A stretch of 64,000 bases of DNA from Acinetobacter sp. XH1741 (GTDB taxonomy: Bacteria > Pseudomonadota > Gammaproteobacteria > Pseudomonadales > Moraxellaceae). Under the pieces are notes generated by a model. It was not told the origin of the DNA, did not search any database, and saw only the letters and a program-made list of their open reading frames with translations. The position numbers and the translations under genes are program-made. Shown in pieces: positions 44,373-53,855 of this stretch. Position 1 is the stretch's first letter, and every line of letters begins with the position of its first letter. The stretch covers positions 496,001 to 560,000 of the forward strand of contig NZ_CP157428.1 of NCBI RefSeq assembly GCF_041021895.1, in the 5' to 3' direction.

Positions 44373-44900
44373 TTATAGGCCAATTTCACCAATAAAAGGC
44401 AAGTGACGATATTTTTGATCGTAATCTAAGCCATAGCCCACAATGAATCTGTCTTCGACTTCGAAACCCAAAAATTTAACTTCGAGATCAATTTCACGGC
44501 GCGAAGGTTTACTCACCAATGTGCATAATTGAATCGAATTTGGTTCACGAGTTTGCAGCATTTCCACAACTTTGCTCAATGTATTGCCTGAGTCAATAAT
44601 ATCTTCAACAACCAATACATCTTTACCGCGAATTTCACCGTCAAGATCTTTTAAAATTTTAACATCTCGACTTGAAGTGGTACCGCCGCCATAGCTAGAC
44701 ACTGTCATAAAGTCGAGTTCATGAGGTTTGGTAATCGTACGGCATAAGTCTGCCATAAAAATAACAGAACCACGAAGTAGACCAATCAGAACCAATTCTT
44801 TGTCACTATTTGCATAGTGCGAATTGATTTGCTCGCCGAGCTCTTTGACTTTTGCTTGAATTTCTTCGGTTGAAATCATGATGCTCATTGCAACAGTCAT
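44373..44900 (-). CDS. hpt: hypoxanthine-guanine phosphoribosyltransferase
   Basis: 175 residues. It joins hypoxanthine or guanine to PRPP to give IMP or GMP. The PRPP loop VLVVEDIIDSGNTL and the GLLRGSVIFMADL pyrophosphate loop are present, with DFMTVSSYGGGTTSS as the flexible catalytic loop. The ATG at 44900 has AGGA seven bases upstream. The next gene on the strand is guanine deaminase, so salvage and breakdown of guanine are encoded side by side. A terminator between them argues against one transcript. Confidence 0.94.
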   Translation of the reverse strand: MTVAMSIMISTEEIQAKVKELGEQINSHYANSDKELVLIGLLRGSVIFMADLCRTITKPHELDFMTVSSYGGGTTSSRDVKILKDLDGEIRGKDVLVVEDIIDSGNTLSKVVEMLQTREPNSIQLCTLVSKPSRREIDLEVKFLGFEVEDRFIVGYGLDYDQKYRHLPFIGEIGL

Positions 44901-44930
44901 GGCAGATTCCTACAAGATATAAAAGTAAAA

Positions 44931-44958
44931 ATAAAAAAGGTGTTGACCTGCAACACCT
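44931..44958 (-). terminator. terminator downstream of guaD
   Basis: AGGTGTTG, five-base loop, CAACACCT followed by TTTTTT on the minus strand. It lies 160 bases after the guanine deaminase stop and 31 before the hpt start. Confidence 0.8.
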
Positions 44959-45117
44959 CGAAAATCTGAGTTAATGGTAAAATTTTAAAGCAAAATGACT
45001 TTTCATGCACCCTTTGAAGGCTCTGAAATTTTATCATTTTGCGGAATATGCCTATCACGTTTTAATGCAAAAGCACATATTCCAAATAATAACAAAAACT
45101 TAGTCATTCCTTTTTTA

Positions 45118-46440
45118 CTAGACTGTTTGTTTGTGATATGCGCGTTTTCCATAAATATAAGTCGCCTCAATATTACGGTCATCACCTAAAGTGAATAATG
45201 CAAACAGTGAATCTTCAACAGATTTGGATTTAGACTGACGAAGTTGCTGTAATGCCGTTGGTTTAATGTTGAGTACAACAAAGTCTGCTTCTTTACCGAG
45301 GTTGAAATTACCTAACTGGTCGTGCAAATCAAGTGCTTTTGCTCCGCCTAAGGTCGCATGATAGAGCGCTTCATAAGCAGAAAGTTTATCACCTTGTAAC
45401 TGTTGAACCTTATAAGCTTCATTCACGGTTTGCAGCAAACTAAATGATGTACCGGCACCGATATCTGTACCCAAGCCCACTTTTACTTGCTTTTCCCATG
45501 TTTTTTTCAATGGAAATAAACCACTACCCAAGAACAGGTTTGAGGTTGGACAAAATGCGATAGCCGACTGTGTGTCATGCATACATTGCCATTCTTGATC
45601 TTCTAAATGAACACAATGAGCAAACACTGAGCGTTTACCAGTGAGACCGTAATGTTGATAAACATCTAAGTAGCCTGCTTGTTCTGGAAATAAAGATTTC
45701 ACCCAAGCAATTTCATCTTTGTTTTCACTTAAATGGGTATGTACATACACATCCGGAAATTCTTGCTTTAACTGCCCTGCTCTTTCTAACTGTTCAGGTG
45801 TGGACGTTGGCGCAAAACGTGGGGTAATCGCATACAGAGCACGGCCTTTACCATGCCATTTTTCAATGAGTGCTTTGGTGTCGCTGTAAGCCGTTTCTGG
45901 CGTGTCACACAGCGCTTCGGGTGCATTACGGTCCATGAGTACCTTGCCGGCAATTAAACGCATCTGGACGCGTTCTGCGGCTTCAAATAAGGCATCTACA
46001 GACTCTGGATGAACTGTACAGAAAACGAGGGCCGTAGTTGTACCGTGTTTTAAGAGTTCCTGAACAAAGAACTGGGCAATTTCATTTGCATACGCTTTGT
46101 CTTGAAACTGGATTTCTGTTGGGAAGGTATAGGTATTGAGCCAGCTTAAAAGTTGCTCGCCGTAAGCTCCCACCATTTCGGTTTGCGGAAAGTGGATATG
46201 GGTATCAATAAAGCCGGGTACAATCAGTTGTGCTGGATAATGTTGAATCTCAACTCCAGCAGGAAGATGCTGTTGAGCCTCATCCCATGTACCAAACCAT
46301 TTAATTTTTCCATGCTCACTAATCAATACACCATCTTCCAAATAGCGGACCTGATTTGGAATATCAGTAGGTTCAGAGACGATTTGTTGAATATCTAAAA
46401 AACGACCACGCACAACGGTGGTATTTGCGATCAATGACAT
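45118..46440 (-). CDS. guaD: guanine deaminase
   Basis: 440 residues of the amidohydrolase superfamily, converting guanine to xanthine and ammonia in the cytosol. The zinc ligands H81 and H83 are in PGFIDTHIHFPQTEM, a guanine-deaminase signature, with VHTHLSE and the metal Asp in GLGTDIGAGTSFS. The last 40 residues form the second half of the composite beta-sandwich (GKEADFVVLNI). The gene is 56 bases downstream of a Rieske oxygenase gene on the same strand. That enzyme could act on the xanthine produced, so the two look like an operon. Confidence 0.95.
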   Translation of the reverse strand: MSLIANTTVVRGRFLDIQQIVSEPTDIPNQVRYLEDGVLISEHGKIKWFGTWDEAQQHLPAGVEIQHYPAQLIVPGFIDTHIHFPQTEMVGAYGEQLLSWLNTYTFPTEIQFQDKAYANEIAQFFVQELLKHGTTTALVFCTVHPESVDALFEAAERVQMRLIAGKVLMDRNAPEALCDTPETAYSDTKALIEKWHGKGRALYAITPRFAPTSTPEQLERAGQLKQEFPDVYVHTHLSENKDEIAWVKSLFPEQAGYLDVYQHYGLTGKRSVFAHCVHLEDQEWQCMHDTQSAIAFCPTSNLFLGSGLFPLKKTWEKQVKVGLGTDIGAGTSFSLLQTVNEAYKVQQLQGDKLSAYEALYHATLGGAKALDLHDQLGNFNLGKEADFVVLNIKPTALQQLRQSKSKSVEDSLFALFTLGDDRNIEATYIYGKRAYHKQTV

Positions 46441-46496
46441 GGAAAGCCTTTATATTTTCACTTTTTTCGGTTGATTGTACCCCAGTTAGCCAAGAT

Positions 46497-47552
46497 TTAA
46501 ACGGTATAACGTTTACTTAGTCCCCATTCTGCCAAGATACGGCGGTAAGTCGTTGATGAACGGTCAGCTTCAAAATGTGCTTCCATCATTAAATCAAGCG
46601 GAAGGTCTTCTGGCTTTTGTGATTCGACCATGTCTTGGTCTTCAGCAAAAATTTGCGCATTGAATGCATAGACCGCTTCTAAATCGCCAGTTTGGTCAAA
46701 GTTACGGGTGAGTGGAACAAATAAACGGGTCTTATTACTTGAAATAGGACAGCAAGCATTTAAGATTTTTAAGACACCCCCTTCAGGAAAATCAACAGTA
46801 AGTACCGCTGAAAAAGGTGGATAGACATCGAAGGTGCGTTTCCACAAAAAGCCTTCTGGCTCTAAATGTTTTAGCTCATGTGGATAGTTACTGACATTAC
46901 TGATATAGACCGTTTTTAAACCATAGTTAGTGCGTTCAGTGTGATATTTGGGTACGACTGGATTATCGCGACTCGCAAAGGCATTGTGATGCACCCAAGC
47001 AAAATGAGCGACATCGATAAACCCTTCAAGCTGACGTCCGCTAGAGCCACCAATATCAACAAACGGTGGCAAAATTGCTTGATGTTCTGCATGGTCCCAA
47101 GTATCTAGTACGGGAATATTGGCTTGAGCAATATCACGACCATGAATACTGGTCCAAATGAGACCATAACGTTCAACAACTGGAAATTTGGTCAGAGAAA
47201 AACGATCTGAAATTTTGGTTAAATCCGGTTGAGCGGGTATTTGGGTACACTTCCCTTCTGTGTTGTAGTGTAGGCCGTGATAAGGACACACAATTTCTTC
47301 ACCATCTACCCAGCCTTTCGTTAAAGGTACGCCCCGATGAGGACAAATATCGCGAACCAGATGAATTTCGCCACTTTCGGTCTTATACAGTGCCATGTTT
47401 ACATCTAATAAGGTGACACGTTGAGGGGCTGTAGACACATCTTGAATGCGCGCAACCGGATACCAGTGAGTCGATAAAATTTCCCAATCTTTTGCATCAA
47501 AGCTGCTATTACACGGCATGGCAAGTGGCGTTAAAGTTGGAATAGCATTCAT
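46497..47552 (-). CDS. Rieske non-haem iron oxygenase, possible xanthine-oxidising HpxD type
   Basis: 351 residues. The Rieske 2Fe-2S ligands are C70, H72, C89 and H92 (CPHRG and CPYHGLHYN). The C-terminal catalytic domain has GFIDVAHFAWVHHNAF with the two-His iron site and a later Asp. The ATG at 47552 has AAGGAG seven bases before it. The next gene is guanine deaminase. In Klebsiella the Rieske enzyme HpxD, with reductase HpxE, oxidises xanthine to urate, and this context suggests the same here. No reductase gene is in the window. Another aromatic or N-demethylating substrate remains possible. Confidence 0.8.
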   Translation of the reverse strand: MNAIPTLTPLAMPCNSSFDAKDWEILSTHWYPVARIQDVSTAPQRVTLLDVNMALYKTESGEIHLVRDICPHRGVPLTKGWVDGEEIVCPYHGLHYNTEGKCTQIPAQPDLTKISDRFSLTKFPVVERYGLIWTSIHGRDIAQANIPVLDTWDHAEHQAILPPFVDIGGSSGRQLEGFIDVAHFAWVHHNAFASRDNPVVPKYHTERTNYGLKTVYISNVSNYPHELKHLEPEGFLWKRTFDVYPPFSAVLTVDFPEGGVLKILNACCPISSNKTRLFVPLTRNFDQTGDLEAVYAFNAQIFAEDQDMVESQKPEDLPLDLMMEAHFEADRSSTTYRRILAEWGLSKRYTV

Positions 47553-47795
47553 GACATCGCTCCTTAAAAAAATCAGGGCTCTCACGAGCCCTTAAAATCT
47601 AAGCTTTTTTCTTTTTAGGAGATGCAAAGAGCTTGCCAATATTGATTTTTAATTAAGGAAATAAGAATAGATTATTAAAATACATAAACTTAAATCATTA
47701 TATTTTTGAATGTTTGTTCTAATTTAGCTTTAAAAAGAAAGTTCATTCTTTGCTATACACTGAAAATGCACTGATTAATTGCGAATAAGGCACAA

Positions 47796-47824
47796 TAAAA
47801 AAGCACTTATTCAGTGCTTTTTTA
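47796..47824 (-). terminator. terminator of the TerC gene
   Basis: AAAAAGCACT, loop, AGTGCTTTTTT after the stop of the TerC gene on the minus strand. Confidence 0.9.
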
Positions 47825-47847
47825 GGTAAATATATTGTTGTGATGAA

Positions 47848-48804
47848 TTAAGACTGCAATTGCTTTTCGTTGTGTCGTAAAGATAGATAGGTAGTGATTG
47901 CTAGTACCAATACGATAAAGCTTAATGAGATCCAGATTGGCATGTGGAATACATCAAGCAACAACATTTTTGCACCAATGAACAATAAGATGATGCCTAA
48001 GCCATATGGCAAGTAATGCAGTTTAGATGCAGCACCAGCAAGCAAGAAGAACATTGCACGTAAACCTAAAATTGCCATTAAGTTCGCTGTTAAAACAATA
48101 AACGGGTCGCTAGTGACCGCGAAAATAGCAGGAATAGAATCTACTGCGAAAATCACATCTGAAGCTTCAACCAAAATCAAAACTAGAAATAACGGCGTTG
48201 CCCACAATAAACCATTTTGATGTACAAAAAATTTGTCTCCTTCAAGCTGCGGTGTAATACGCATGTGCTTACGTAACCATTTTAAAATTTTGATGTCTTC
48301 GATATTGGTTTCTTCTTCTTGACCTTTTAAGAACTTGAAGCCTGTATATACCAAGAATGCACCGAAGATATAAAGCACCCAAGAGAACTCTTGAACGAAC
48401 CATGCACCAATAAAAATAAAGATGGTACGCAGTACAATTGCACCTAATACGCCGTAGAGCAAAATTTTACGTTGTAGCGCAGGCGGAATAGCAAACGCTG
48501 CAAAAATCATTAACCATACGAAAACGTTATCAATTGCGAGGGACTTTTCGAGTAAGTAGCCTGCAAAGTATTCCATGGTTTTTTGATTTGCTAAGGTCAC
48601 CCCAGCCGTTTGCTGTAGGTAAAGCCATAAACTGCCACCAAATAAGACTGCGACACTTACCCACGCTACACTCCAGTAAGCAGCTTGCTTAATTGAGACA
48701 TCCTGACCTTGCTTTTGTTTAAAGCCTAAAAAGTCAATCAGGAGCATGACAACGACTATGCCAAAGAATGCTATATACAGCCATAAATTGCCGATTGATT
48801 CCAT
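47848..48804 (-). CDS. TerC/Alx-family integral membrane protein, probable manganese exporter
   Basis: 318 residues, about nine membrane segments. The TerC marks are FAGYLLEKSLAIDNVFVWLMIF with the conserved acidic residue, and LVLILVEASDVIFAVDSIPAIFAVT with E-A-S-D in the second repeat. This is the Alx subgroup by length and motifs. GAGGAGG lies four bases before the ATG. A yybP-ykoY riboswitch directly upstream senses manganese in known cases, which fits Mn export as the role. It is a single-gene transcript. Confidence 0.92.
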   Translation of the reverse strand: MESIGNLWLYIAFFGIVVVMLLIDFLGFKQKQGQDVSIKQAAYWSVAWVSVAVLFGGSLWLYLQQTAGVTLANQKTMEYFAGYLLEKSLAIDNVFVWLMIFAAFAIPPALQRKILLYGVLGAIVLRTIFIFIGAWFVQEFSWVLYIFGAFLVYTGFKFLKGQEEETNIEDIKILKWLRKHMRITPQLEGDKFFVHQNGLLWATPLFLVLILVEASDVIFAVDSIPAIFAVTSDPFIVLTANLMAILGLRAMFFLLAGAASKLHYLPYGLGIILLFIGAKMLLLDVFHMPIWISLSFIVLVLAITTYLSLRHNEKQLQS

Positions 48805-48833
48805 AAATCCTCCTCACATCCGGCAATTGGGCA

Positions 48834-48892
48834 TAAAAAAACCTCGACCAGTTGCCAGATGAATTAAACATCTGTATCAACATGATCAAGGT
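48834..48892 (-). terminator. riboswitch-linked intrinsic terminator
   Basis: On the minus strand ACCTTGATC pairs along nine positions with GGTCGAGGT (two G-U), encloses a smaller hairpin ACAGATG/CATCTGG and is followed by TTTTTTT. It lies 30 bases before the TerC start, so it can switch the gene off. Confidence 0.8.
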
Positions 48893-49010
48893 CTTGCCTA
48901 CATCATAAGTTTCATGATGCTCAGATACCGACTTTTTAATAAAAGTGTATTGACGATATCTGACACATAACATTGCTGTTATGTTTGGAGGAGGCTACTC
49001 CCCTTGTCAA
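48834..49010 (-). promoter_or_regulatory. yybP-ykoY (manganese) riboswitch
   Basis: On the minus strand the leader begins AAGGGGAGTAGCC, the hallmark 5' segment of the yybP-ykoY motif, followed by a P2-like hairpin CATAACAGCAATGTTATG. The leader continues to the terminator described separately. Known members bind Mn2+ and turn on Alx/TerC genes. Here the expression platform looks transcriptional. The 79-codon frame over it is not a gene. Confidence 0.85.
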
Positions 49011-49120
49011 ACTAAATTCTGTATTGGATAAAACCGATCCAATTTCACATAGAATGGCAGATTTTTTTATATTACGCAACTGAACTTAATTTCGTGGTTT
49101 CGAGTACTAAAAGATGATAG

Positions 49121-49717
49121 TTATTTGATAAAACCCCGATCTAAAAGTGGTTTGCATATGATCTGGTAAAGCTGAATAAAGAATGCGGTCAAACTTGTAC
49201 CGTAAGCATTCCAGAAGTAATAACCTGCCGTATTGACCAGTAGTGCGACAATAAAAGCTCCCAACATATCTAAAGGGAAATGCACTCCTAAATAAATACG
49301 TGACCATGCTACGACAAATGACAAAAACAATAAAATGATGCCGATCATTTTGCGCTGAGCAAATAAATAAGACAGGGCAATGGTGCTAAAAATCAGCATA
49401 TGATTACTTGGAAAAGATGCTGTTGGTGCATGTTCAATAAAAGTAGTGCCCACACCCATCACAAATGGTCTTGGATGGTGATAAAACAGAGAAATAACAT
49501 AACCCACTAAAAGTGATATGCAGGTTAAAAAGACAGATTTAATGACCCTATTTTTTAAATCTTGATCGCCGTAAAACCATAAAAATGTAAGGATGAATAA
49601 AAGGATATACAGGAGATCATTAGCAAAAAAGATAGCAAGACGAATGATAAATTGACTCGCATCCTGAGCACCATTTATGACATGGAATAAGCTAAGGTTG
49701 AGTGTTTCTAAAGACAT
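49121..49717 (-). CDS. PAP2-family phosphatase, probable undecaprenyl-diphosphatase (BcrC-like)
   Basis: 198 residues with about six membrane segments. The three acid phosphatase motifs are present as YHHPRPF (motif 1, with the lysine replaced), ASFPSNHMLIFS (motif 2) and SRIYLGVHFPLDMLGA (motif 3, with the nucleophile-assisting His). It should remove a phosphate from undecaprenyl diphosphate on the outer face of the inner membrane and recycle the cell-wall lipid carrier. A different lipid phosphate is possible. Confidence 0.88.
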   Translation of the reverse strand: MSLETLNLSLFHVINGAQDASQFIIRLAIFFANDLLYILLFILTFLWFYGDQDLKNRVIKSVFLTCISLLVGYVISLFYHHPRPFVMGVGTTFIEHAPTASFPSNHMLIFSTIALSYLFAQRKMIGIILLFLSFVVAWSRIYLGVHFPLDMLGAFIVALLVNTAGYYFWNAYGTSLTAFFIQLYQIICKPLLDRGFIK

Positions 49718-49919
49718 TCATATTCCAAACAAGAACAAAAAACGTGGGCTATGATAAAGAATTAAGCCTATTGTCTTGATAAAGAATTGTCACAAAAGTG
49801 AAATATAGTTTGTTTGTGAGTAAAGATTAAACAGCAGGTCTAGATATTTTTTAATGCGTGTTCTGGGCGTTAATATTAAAGTGTTAACGTGTTGGCACTT
49901 TATTCGAGAACGTTATTTT

Positions 49920-51104
49920 ATGACTACTCAAGAAAAACAGAAAAAATTAAGTTTAAGGCCCTTATCCCCAAGAGATCCAAAACAGCCGCATAGAGCAGCG
50001 ACTCCCCTCGAATTATTGTTTGATTTAATTTTTGTGGTGGCGATTGCAACAGCGGGTCAGCAGTTACATCACGCGATTATTGAAAATCACCTCTGGCATG
50101 CACTGCCAAGCTATCTGATGGTATTTTTTGCGCTGTGGTGGGCATGGATGAATTTTTCATGGTTTGCTTCGGCTTACGATAATGACGATGCATTGTATAG
50201 GTGCCTTACCTTTGTACAGATTGTGGGATCACTGGTGATGGCCGCAGGTATTCCTGATGTGTTCCACAATCAGGACTTTGACATCATTATTGTCGGCTAT
50301 GTGATTATGCGAATGGCACTTGTTACCCAGTGGCTACGAGCAGCAAAACATGATCCTGCAAGGCGAATTACGGCTTACCGTTATGCTATAGGTATTGTAT
50401 TGGTTCAGGTGGGTTGGTTAGTCGCTAATTTTGCGCACATACTTTCTATTCCTGTGTTTTTATTTTTAGTGGTCATGGAGCTATCTGTTCCCATCTACGC
50501 AGAAAAACATATACCTACACCGTGGCATCCTCATCATATAGTAGAGCGTTATGCCCTCCTGACCATTATTGTTCTAGGTGAATCAATTGTTGGTAGCTTT
50601 AATGCAATACGTGATGCGTTAGCCGCTCAGTCAATGAATATCCCTGCCGTTTTCTTAATGATCGGTGGATTGCTACTAATGTTTGCAATGTGGTGGGCTT
50701 ATTTTGACCGTAGTGAACAACATCATCACGTTAAAGGGGTACGTCCATTTGTTTGGGGGTATGGTCACTATTTTATCTTTGTCAGTATTGCTGCCGTAGG
50801 TGCTGCGCTTGCCGCCGCCGTGGATGTCACTACTCACCATGCCCATATTTCCGATTTATATATGGGGGTAATCGTTGCGTTTAGTGTGGTGCTTTATACC
50901 ACCTGTATATGGATGCTTTACGAGTTTCAATGCTTATCTGGGATTAGCAAATGGTTTTACCCTATTACCGCGCTCATTATTTTATGTATTCCGTTTATTT
51001 GTAATAACGTGGGATATAGCGTATTTGCGATGGGCATTGTCTATAGTTTACGTTTAATGGTCTCTAATAAATTTATGAACAATATAGAGCCAGAGCACGG
51101 TTAA
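49920..51104 (+). CDS. low temperature requirement protein A (LtrA) family membrane protein
   Basis: 394 residues with about ten membrane segments. Family marks are RAATPLELLFDLIFVVAIA near the start, ALWWAWMNFSWFASAYDNDD, the central HPHHIVERYALLTIIVLGESIVG, and YFDRSEQH. The function is not established. In Listeria a member was linked to growth in the cold. The ATG at 49920 is chosen because the upstream codons (from 49854) show no family match. The ribosome site is weak. It is divergent from the PAP2 gene and converges on mpl. Confidence 0.85.
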   Translation: MTTQEKQKKLSLRPLSPRDPKQPHRAATPLELLFDLIFVVAIATAGQQLHHAIIENHLWHALPSYLMVFFALWWAWMNFSWFASAYDNDDALYRCLTFVQIVGSLVMAAGIPDVFHNQDFDIIIVGYVIMRMALVTQWLRAAKHDPARRITAYRYAIGIVLVQVGWLVANFAHILSIPVFLFLVVMELSVPIYAEKHIPTPWHPHHIVERYALLTIIVLGESIVGSFNAIRDALAAQSMNIPAVFLMIGGLLLMFAMWWAYFDRSEQHHHVKGVRPFVWGYGHYFIFVSIAAVGAALAAAVDVTTHHAHISDLYMGVIVAFSVVLYTTCIWMLYEFQCLSGISKWFYPITALIILCIPFICNNVGYSVFAMGIVYSLRLMVSNKFMNNIEPEHG

Positions 51105-51114
51105 AAAAGCTTGA

Positions 51115-51150
51115 AATAAAAAACGGGTTTCAATTTGAAACCCATTTTTT
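51115..51150. terminator. bidirectional terminator between the LtrA gene and mpl
   Basis: AAAACGGGTTTC, five-base loop, GAAACCCATTTTTT. Confidence 0.85.
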
Positions 51151-51172
51151 ATTGAATCATCTAAAGCGAAAG

Positions 51173-52546
51173 TTAAGCAGCTTTTGCTTTTAGTGCACTC
51201 ATAAGTTTTTGATGTAAGCCACCAAAGCCACCGTTAGACATAATTACAACGGCATCGCCCTCACCTGCTTCATTGACAATACGCTCAATAATTTCATCAA
51301 GAGAGCGACTGACTTGAGCGCGGTTTGAAGCAGCTTCAATTACAGGTTGTAAATCCCAATCTAAACCTTCTGGCTGATACCAGATCACATCGTCTGCTAA
51401 GCGTGCTGAATGTGCCAAGCCATCTTTATGACTGCCCATACGCATGGTATTTGAGCGTGGTTCAATAATGGCCCATAAACGGCGTTCGCCTAAGCGTTTA
51501 CGTGCGCCGTCTAAAGTGGTGTCAATTGCTGTTGGGTGGTGAGCGAAGTCATCATAAACCTCAATGCCGTTGACTGTACCAAGTAACTCCATACGGCGTT
51601 TTACACCGCCAAAGTTAGATAAAGCCTCACAAGCCTTTTCAAGTGCAACACCTACATGTTGAGCGGCTGCAATCGTTGCCAAAGCATTCGCTACGCTATG
51701 CTGCCCTGTCATGCTCCATTTCACTTCGCCAATGACATGGCCATTTTCAAGGACTTTAAAATGGCTACCATCAATTGAAATTAATTCGGCAGATAAAGAT
51801 GCTTTTTCATTTGCTTCCAGACTTGTACGAATTACTGGTGTCCAGCAGCCCATTTCAAGTACTTCATCAATATGAGTTTCGGTAATTGGCGCAATAATGC
51901 GACCTTCACTTGGAATAGTACGAACAAGATGATGGAATTGCTTTTGAATTGCTGCTAAGTCATCAAAAATATCGGCATGGTCAAATTCAAGATTGTTTAA
52001 AATCGCCGTTTTAGGGTGATAGTGAACAAACTTAGAGCGCTTATCAAAGAAAGCTGAGTCATATTCATCGGCTTCAACGCAGAAGTATTTGCCACCGCCT
52101 AAACGAGCGCTTTCACTAAAACCAAGTGGAACACCACCAATTAAAAAGCCTGGGTTTAAACCAGCTTGATCGAGTACCCAAGCAAGCATCGTTGTTGTGG
52201 TTGTTTTTCCATGCGTACCCGCTACACCAAGAACATGTTTGCCTTGTAAAACATGTTCAGCCAAGAATTGTGGACCAGAAATATATGGCAGGCCTTCGTT
52301 TAGCATGTATTCGACGGCATCAATACCACGCTTCATGGCATTGCCGACAATCACTAAATCTGGATGAGGCTGTAAATGGCTACGATCATAGCCTTGCATG
52401 AGTTCAATACCTGCATTTTCTAACTGGGTAGACATAGGTGGGTAAACGTTTGAATCGGAACCAGTTACCTTATGTCCTAAATCACGAGCTAAAAGTGCTA
52501 AAGAGCCCATAAAAGTGCCACAAATACCCAAGATATGCAGATGCAT
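51173..52546 (-). CDS. mpl: UDP-N-acetylmuramate:L-alanyl-gamma-D-glutamyl-meso-diaminopimelate ligase
   Basis: 457 residues of the Mur ligase family. It reattaches the recovered tripeptide to UDP-MurNAc. The opening MHLHILGICGTFMGSLA is the dinucleotide-like fold of Mpl. The ATP loop is GVAGTHGKTTTT (107-118), and the Mpl-type DDFAHHPTAIDTTLDGAR segment is present. It acts in the same murein-recycling pathway as anmK in this window. It has its own terminator, shared with the LtrA gene. Confidence 0.96.
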   Translation of the reverse strand: MHLHILGICGTFMGSLALLARDLGHKVTGSDSNVYPPMSTQLENAGIELMQGYDRSHLQPHPDLVIVGNAMKRGIDAVEYMLNEGLPYISGPQFLAEHVLQGKHVLGVAGTHGKTTTTTMLAWVLDQAGLNPGFLIGGVPLGFSESARLGGGKYFCVEADEYDSAFFDKRSKFVHYHPKTAILNNLEFDHADIFDDLAAIQKQFHHLVRTIPSEGRIIAPITETHIDEVLEMGCWTPVIRTSLEANEKASLSAELISIDGSHFKVLENGHVIGEVKWSMTGQHSVANALATIAAAQHVGVALEKACEALSNFGGVKRRMELLGTVNGIEVYDDFAHHPTAIDTTLDGARKRLGERRLWAIIEPRSNTMRMGSHKDGLAHSARLADDVIWYQPEGLDWDLQPVIEAASNRAQVSRSLDEIIERIVNEAGEGDAVVIMSNGGFGGLHQKLMSALKAKAA

Positions 52547-52802
52547 TGCTCGCCTTCTCCACTGCTTTTGTACACAGTATTATTGTGAATTACTGTGTGT
52601 TCATTATTGATAAATTTGCCAGCAACGATAGCAAGGCTCAACCTGAAAAGATAGTCAAAATTCGTTGTTGTTCTATGTGTTTGAGGCCTTAATAAAAGTA
52701 CAGCTTTATTTTTAAGATTTAAGCTGAACTACAGTTTTATCTTTTATAATATTTTTAATCCATATTAATACTTATATCATCGTGATGATGAAGGATGTGC
52801 CT

Positions 52803-53150
52803 TTGAGTCCAACTGTTTTAGCTTTTGTGCTATTAATCATTTCTAACTGTTTTATGACACTTGCATGGTATGGGCATCTTAAGTTTTTGCATCATGCTCC
52901 ATTCTGGCAAGCGATTTTATTCGGTTGGATTATTGCCCTGCTTGAATATAGCTTTATGATTCCAGCAACTCGAATCTTGAGTGATCAAAACTGGACCTTG
53001 GGCGAAATGAAAATTACTCAAGAAGTAGTCACTCTCATTGTATTTGTGCCATTTATGGTGTTGCTATTTAAGCAGCCGTTCAAATTAGACTATGTTTGGG
53101 CCATGTTATGCCTGTTTGGCTGTGTCTATTTTGTATTTAGAAGCCAGTAA
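52803..53150 (+). CDS. DMT-superfamily small membrane protein (DUF486)
   Basis: 115 residues with four membrane segments: LAFVLLIISNCFMTLAWYGHLKFL, then AILFGWIIALLEYSFMIPATRI and two at the C-terminus. SNxFMTxAWYGHLKF is the DUF486 signature. The TTG at 52803 is chosen because AAGGA lies seven bases upstream and the protein then starts at the family position. ATG 52785 or 52788 would add five or six residues but lack a ribosome site. Function unknown. Confidence 0.8.
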   Translation: MSPTVLAFVLLIISNCFMTLAWYGHLKFLHHAPFWQAILFGWIIALLEYSFMIPATRILSDQNWTLGEMKITQEVVTLIVFVPFMVLLFKQPFKLDYVWAMLCLFGCVYFVFRSQ

Positions 53151-53333
53151 GTTTATTTGAAAACTTGTTTTCAGACAGATCGTTGTTAAATCCATCGGAT
53201 TCATGCTTTTCTCCCCTAAACTTGGGCTTTGGGGTGAGTGAAAAAACAGCTATAATATTGGCCTCATCTTTTTCTCTCATGCTTGGCTTAGTATAAGTTG
53301 AGTTTTTACCATTTTTACGCTTTGGAAATGCCA

Positions 53334-53846
53334 ATGAACGCGGTCGCAACAGATACCCAACCTTTAGTCGGAATTATCATGGGTTCCCAGTCCGATTGGG
53401 CAACGCTTGAACATACTGCCAATATGCTTAAACAGCTTGGTGTCCCATTTGAAGCGGAAGTGGTATCTGCTCATCGTACTCCAGACCGTTTATTTGAATA
53501 TGCAGAAACTGCACGTGACCGTGGCATTCAAGTGATTATTGCTGGTGCTGGTGGTGCTGCGCATTTACCTGGTATGTGTGCTGCAAAAACTGACTTACCT
53601 GTATTAGGTGTACCAGTTAAATCATCGATTTTAAATGGCGTAGACTCTTTGCTTTCAATCGTACAAATGCCAGCTGGTATTGCAGTAGGTACTTTGGCAA
53701 TTGGTCCAGCGGGTGCGACCAATGCTGCGATCATGGCTGCACAAATCTTAGGTTTAACTCGTCCTGAAATCGCAAAAAATGTTGCAGATTTCCGTGCTGC
53801 GCAAACTGATAAAGTTGCAAGCAATAATATTCCGGGTCAGGTTTAA
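53334..53846 (+). CDS. purE: N5-carboxyaminoimidazole ribonucleotide mutase
   Basis: 170 residues. It turns N5-CAIR into CAIR in purine synthesis. The active-site motifs are GSQSDW (17-22) and SAHRTP (45-50, with the key His), followed by [11 protein letters not shown]. The ATG at 53334 is preferred because GGAA lies six bases before it. It ends ten bases before purK, so the two form the usual operon. Confidence 0.96.
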   Translation: MNAVATDTQPLVGIIMGSQSDWATLEHTANMLKQLGVPFEAEVVSAHRTPDRLFEYAETARDRGIQVIIAGAGGAAHLPGMCAAKTDLPVLGVPVKSSILNGVDSLLSIVQMPAGIAVGTLAIGPAGATNAAIMAAQILGLTRPEIAKNVADFRAAQTDKVASNNIPGQV

Positions 53847-53855
53847 GAGGCTGAA

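Noticed and set aside
48734..48973. A 79-codon minus-strand frame upstream of the TerC gene
   Set aside because: It covers the riboswitch and terminator and overlaps the TerC start. The RNA structure explains the conservation.
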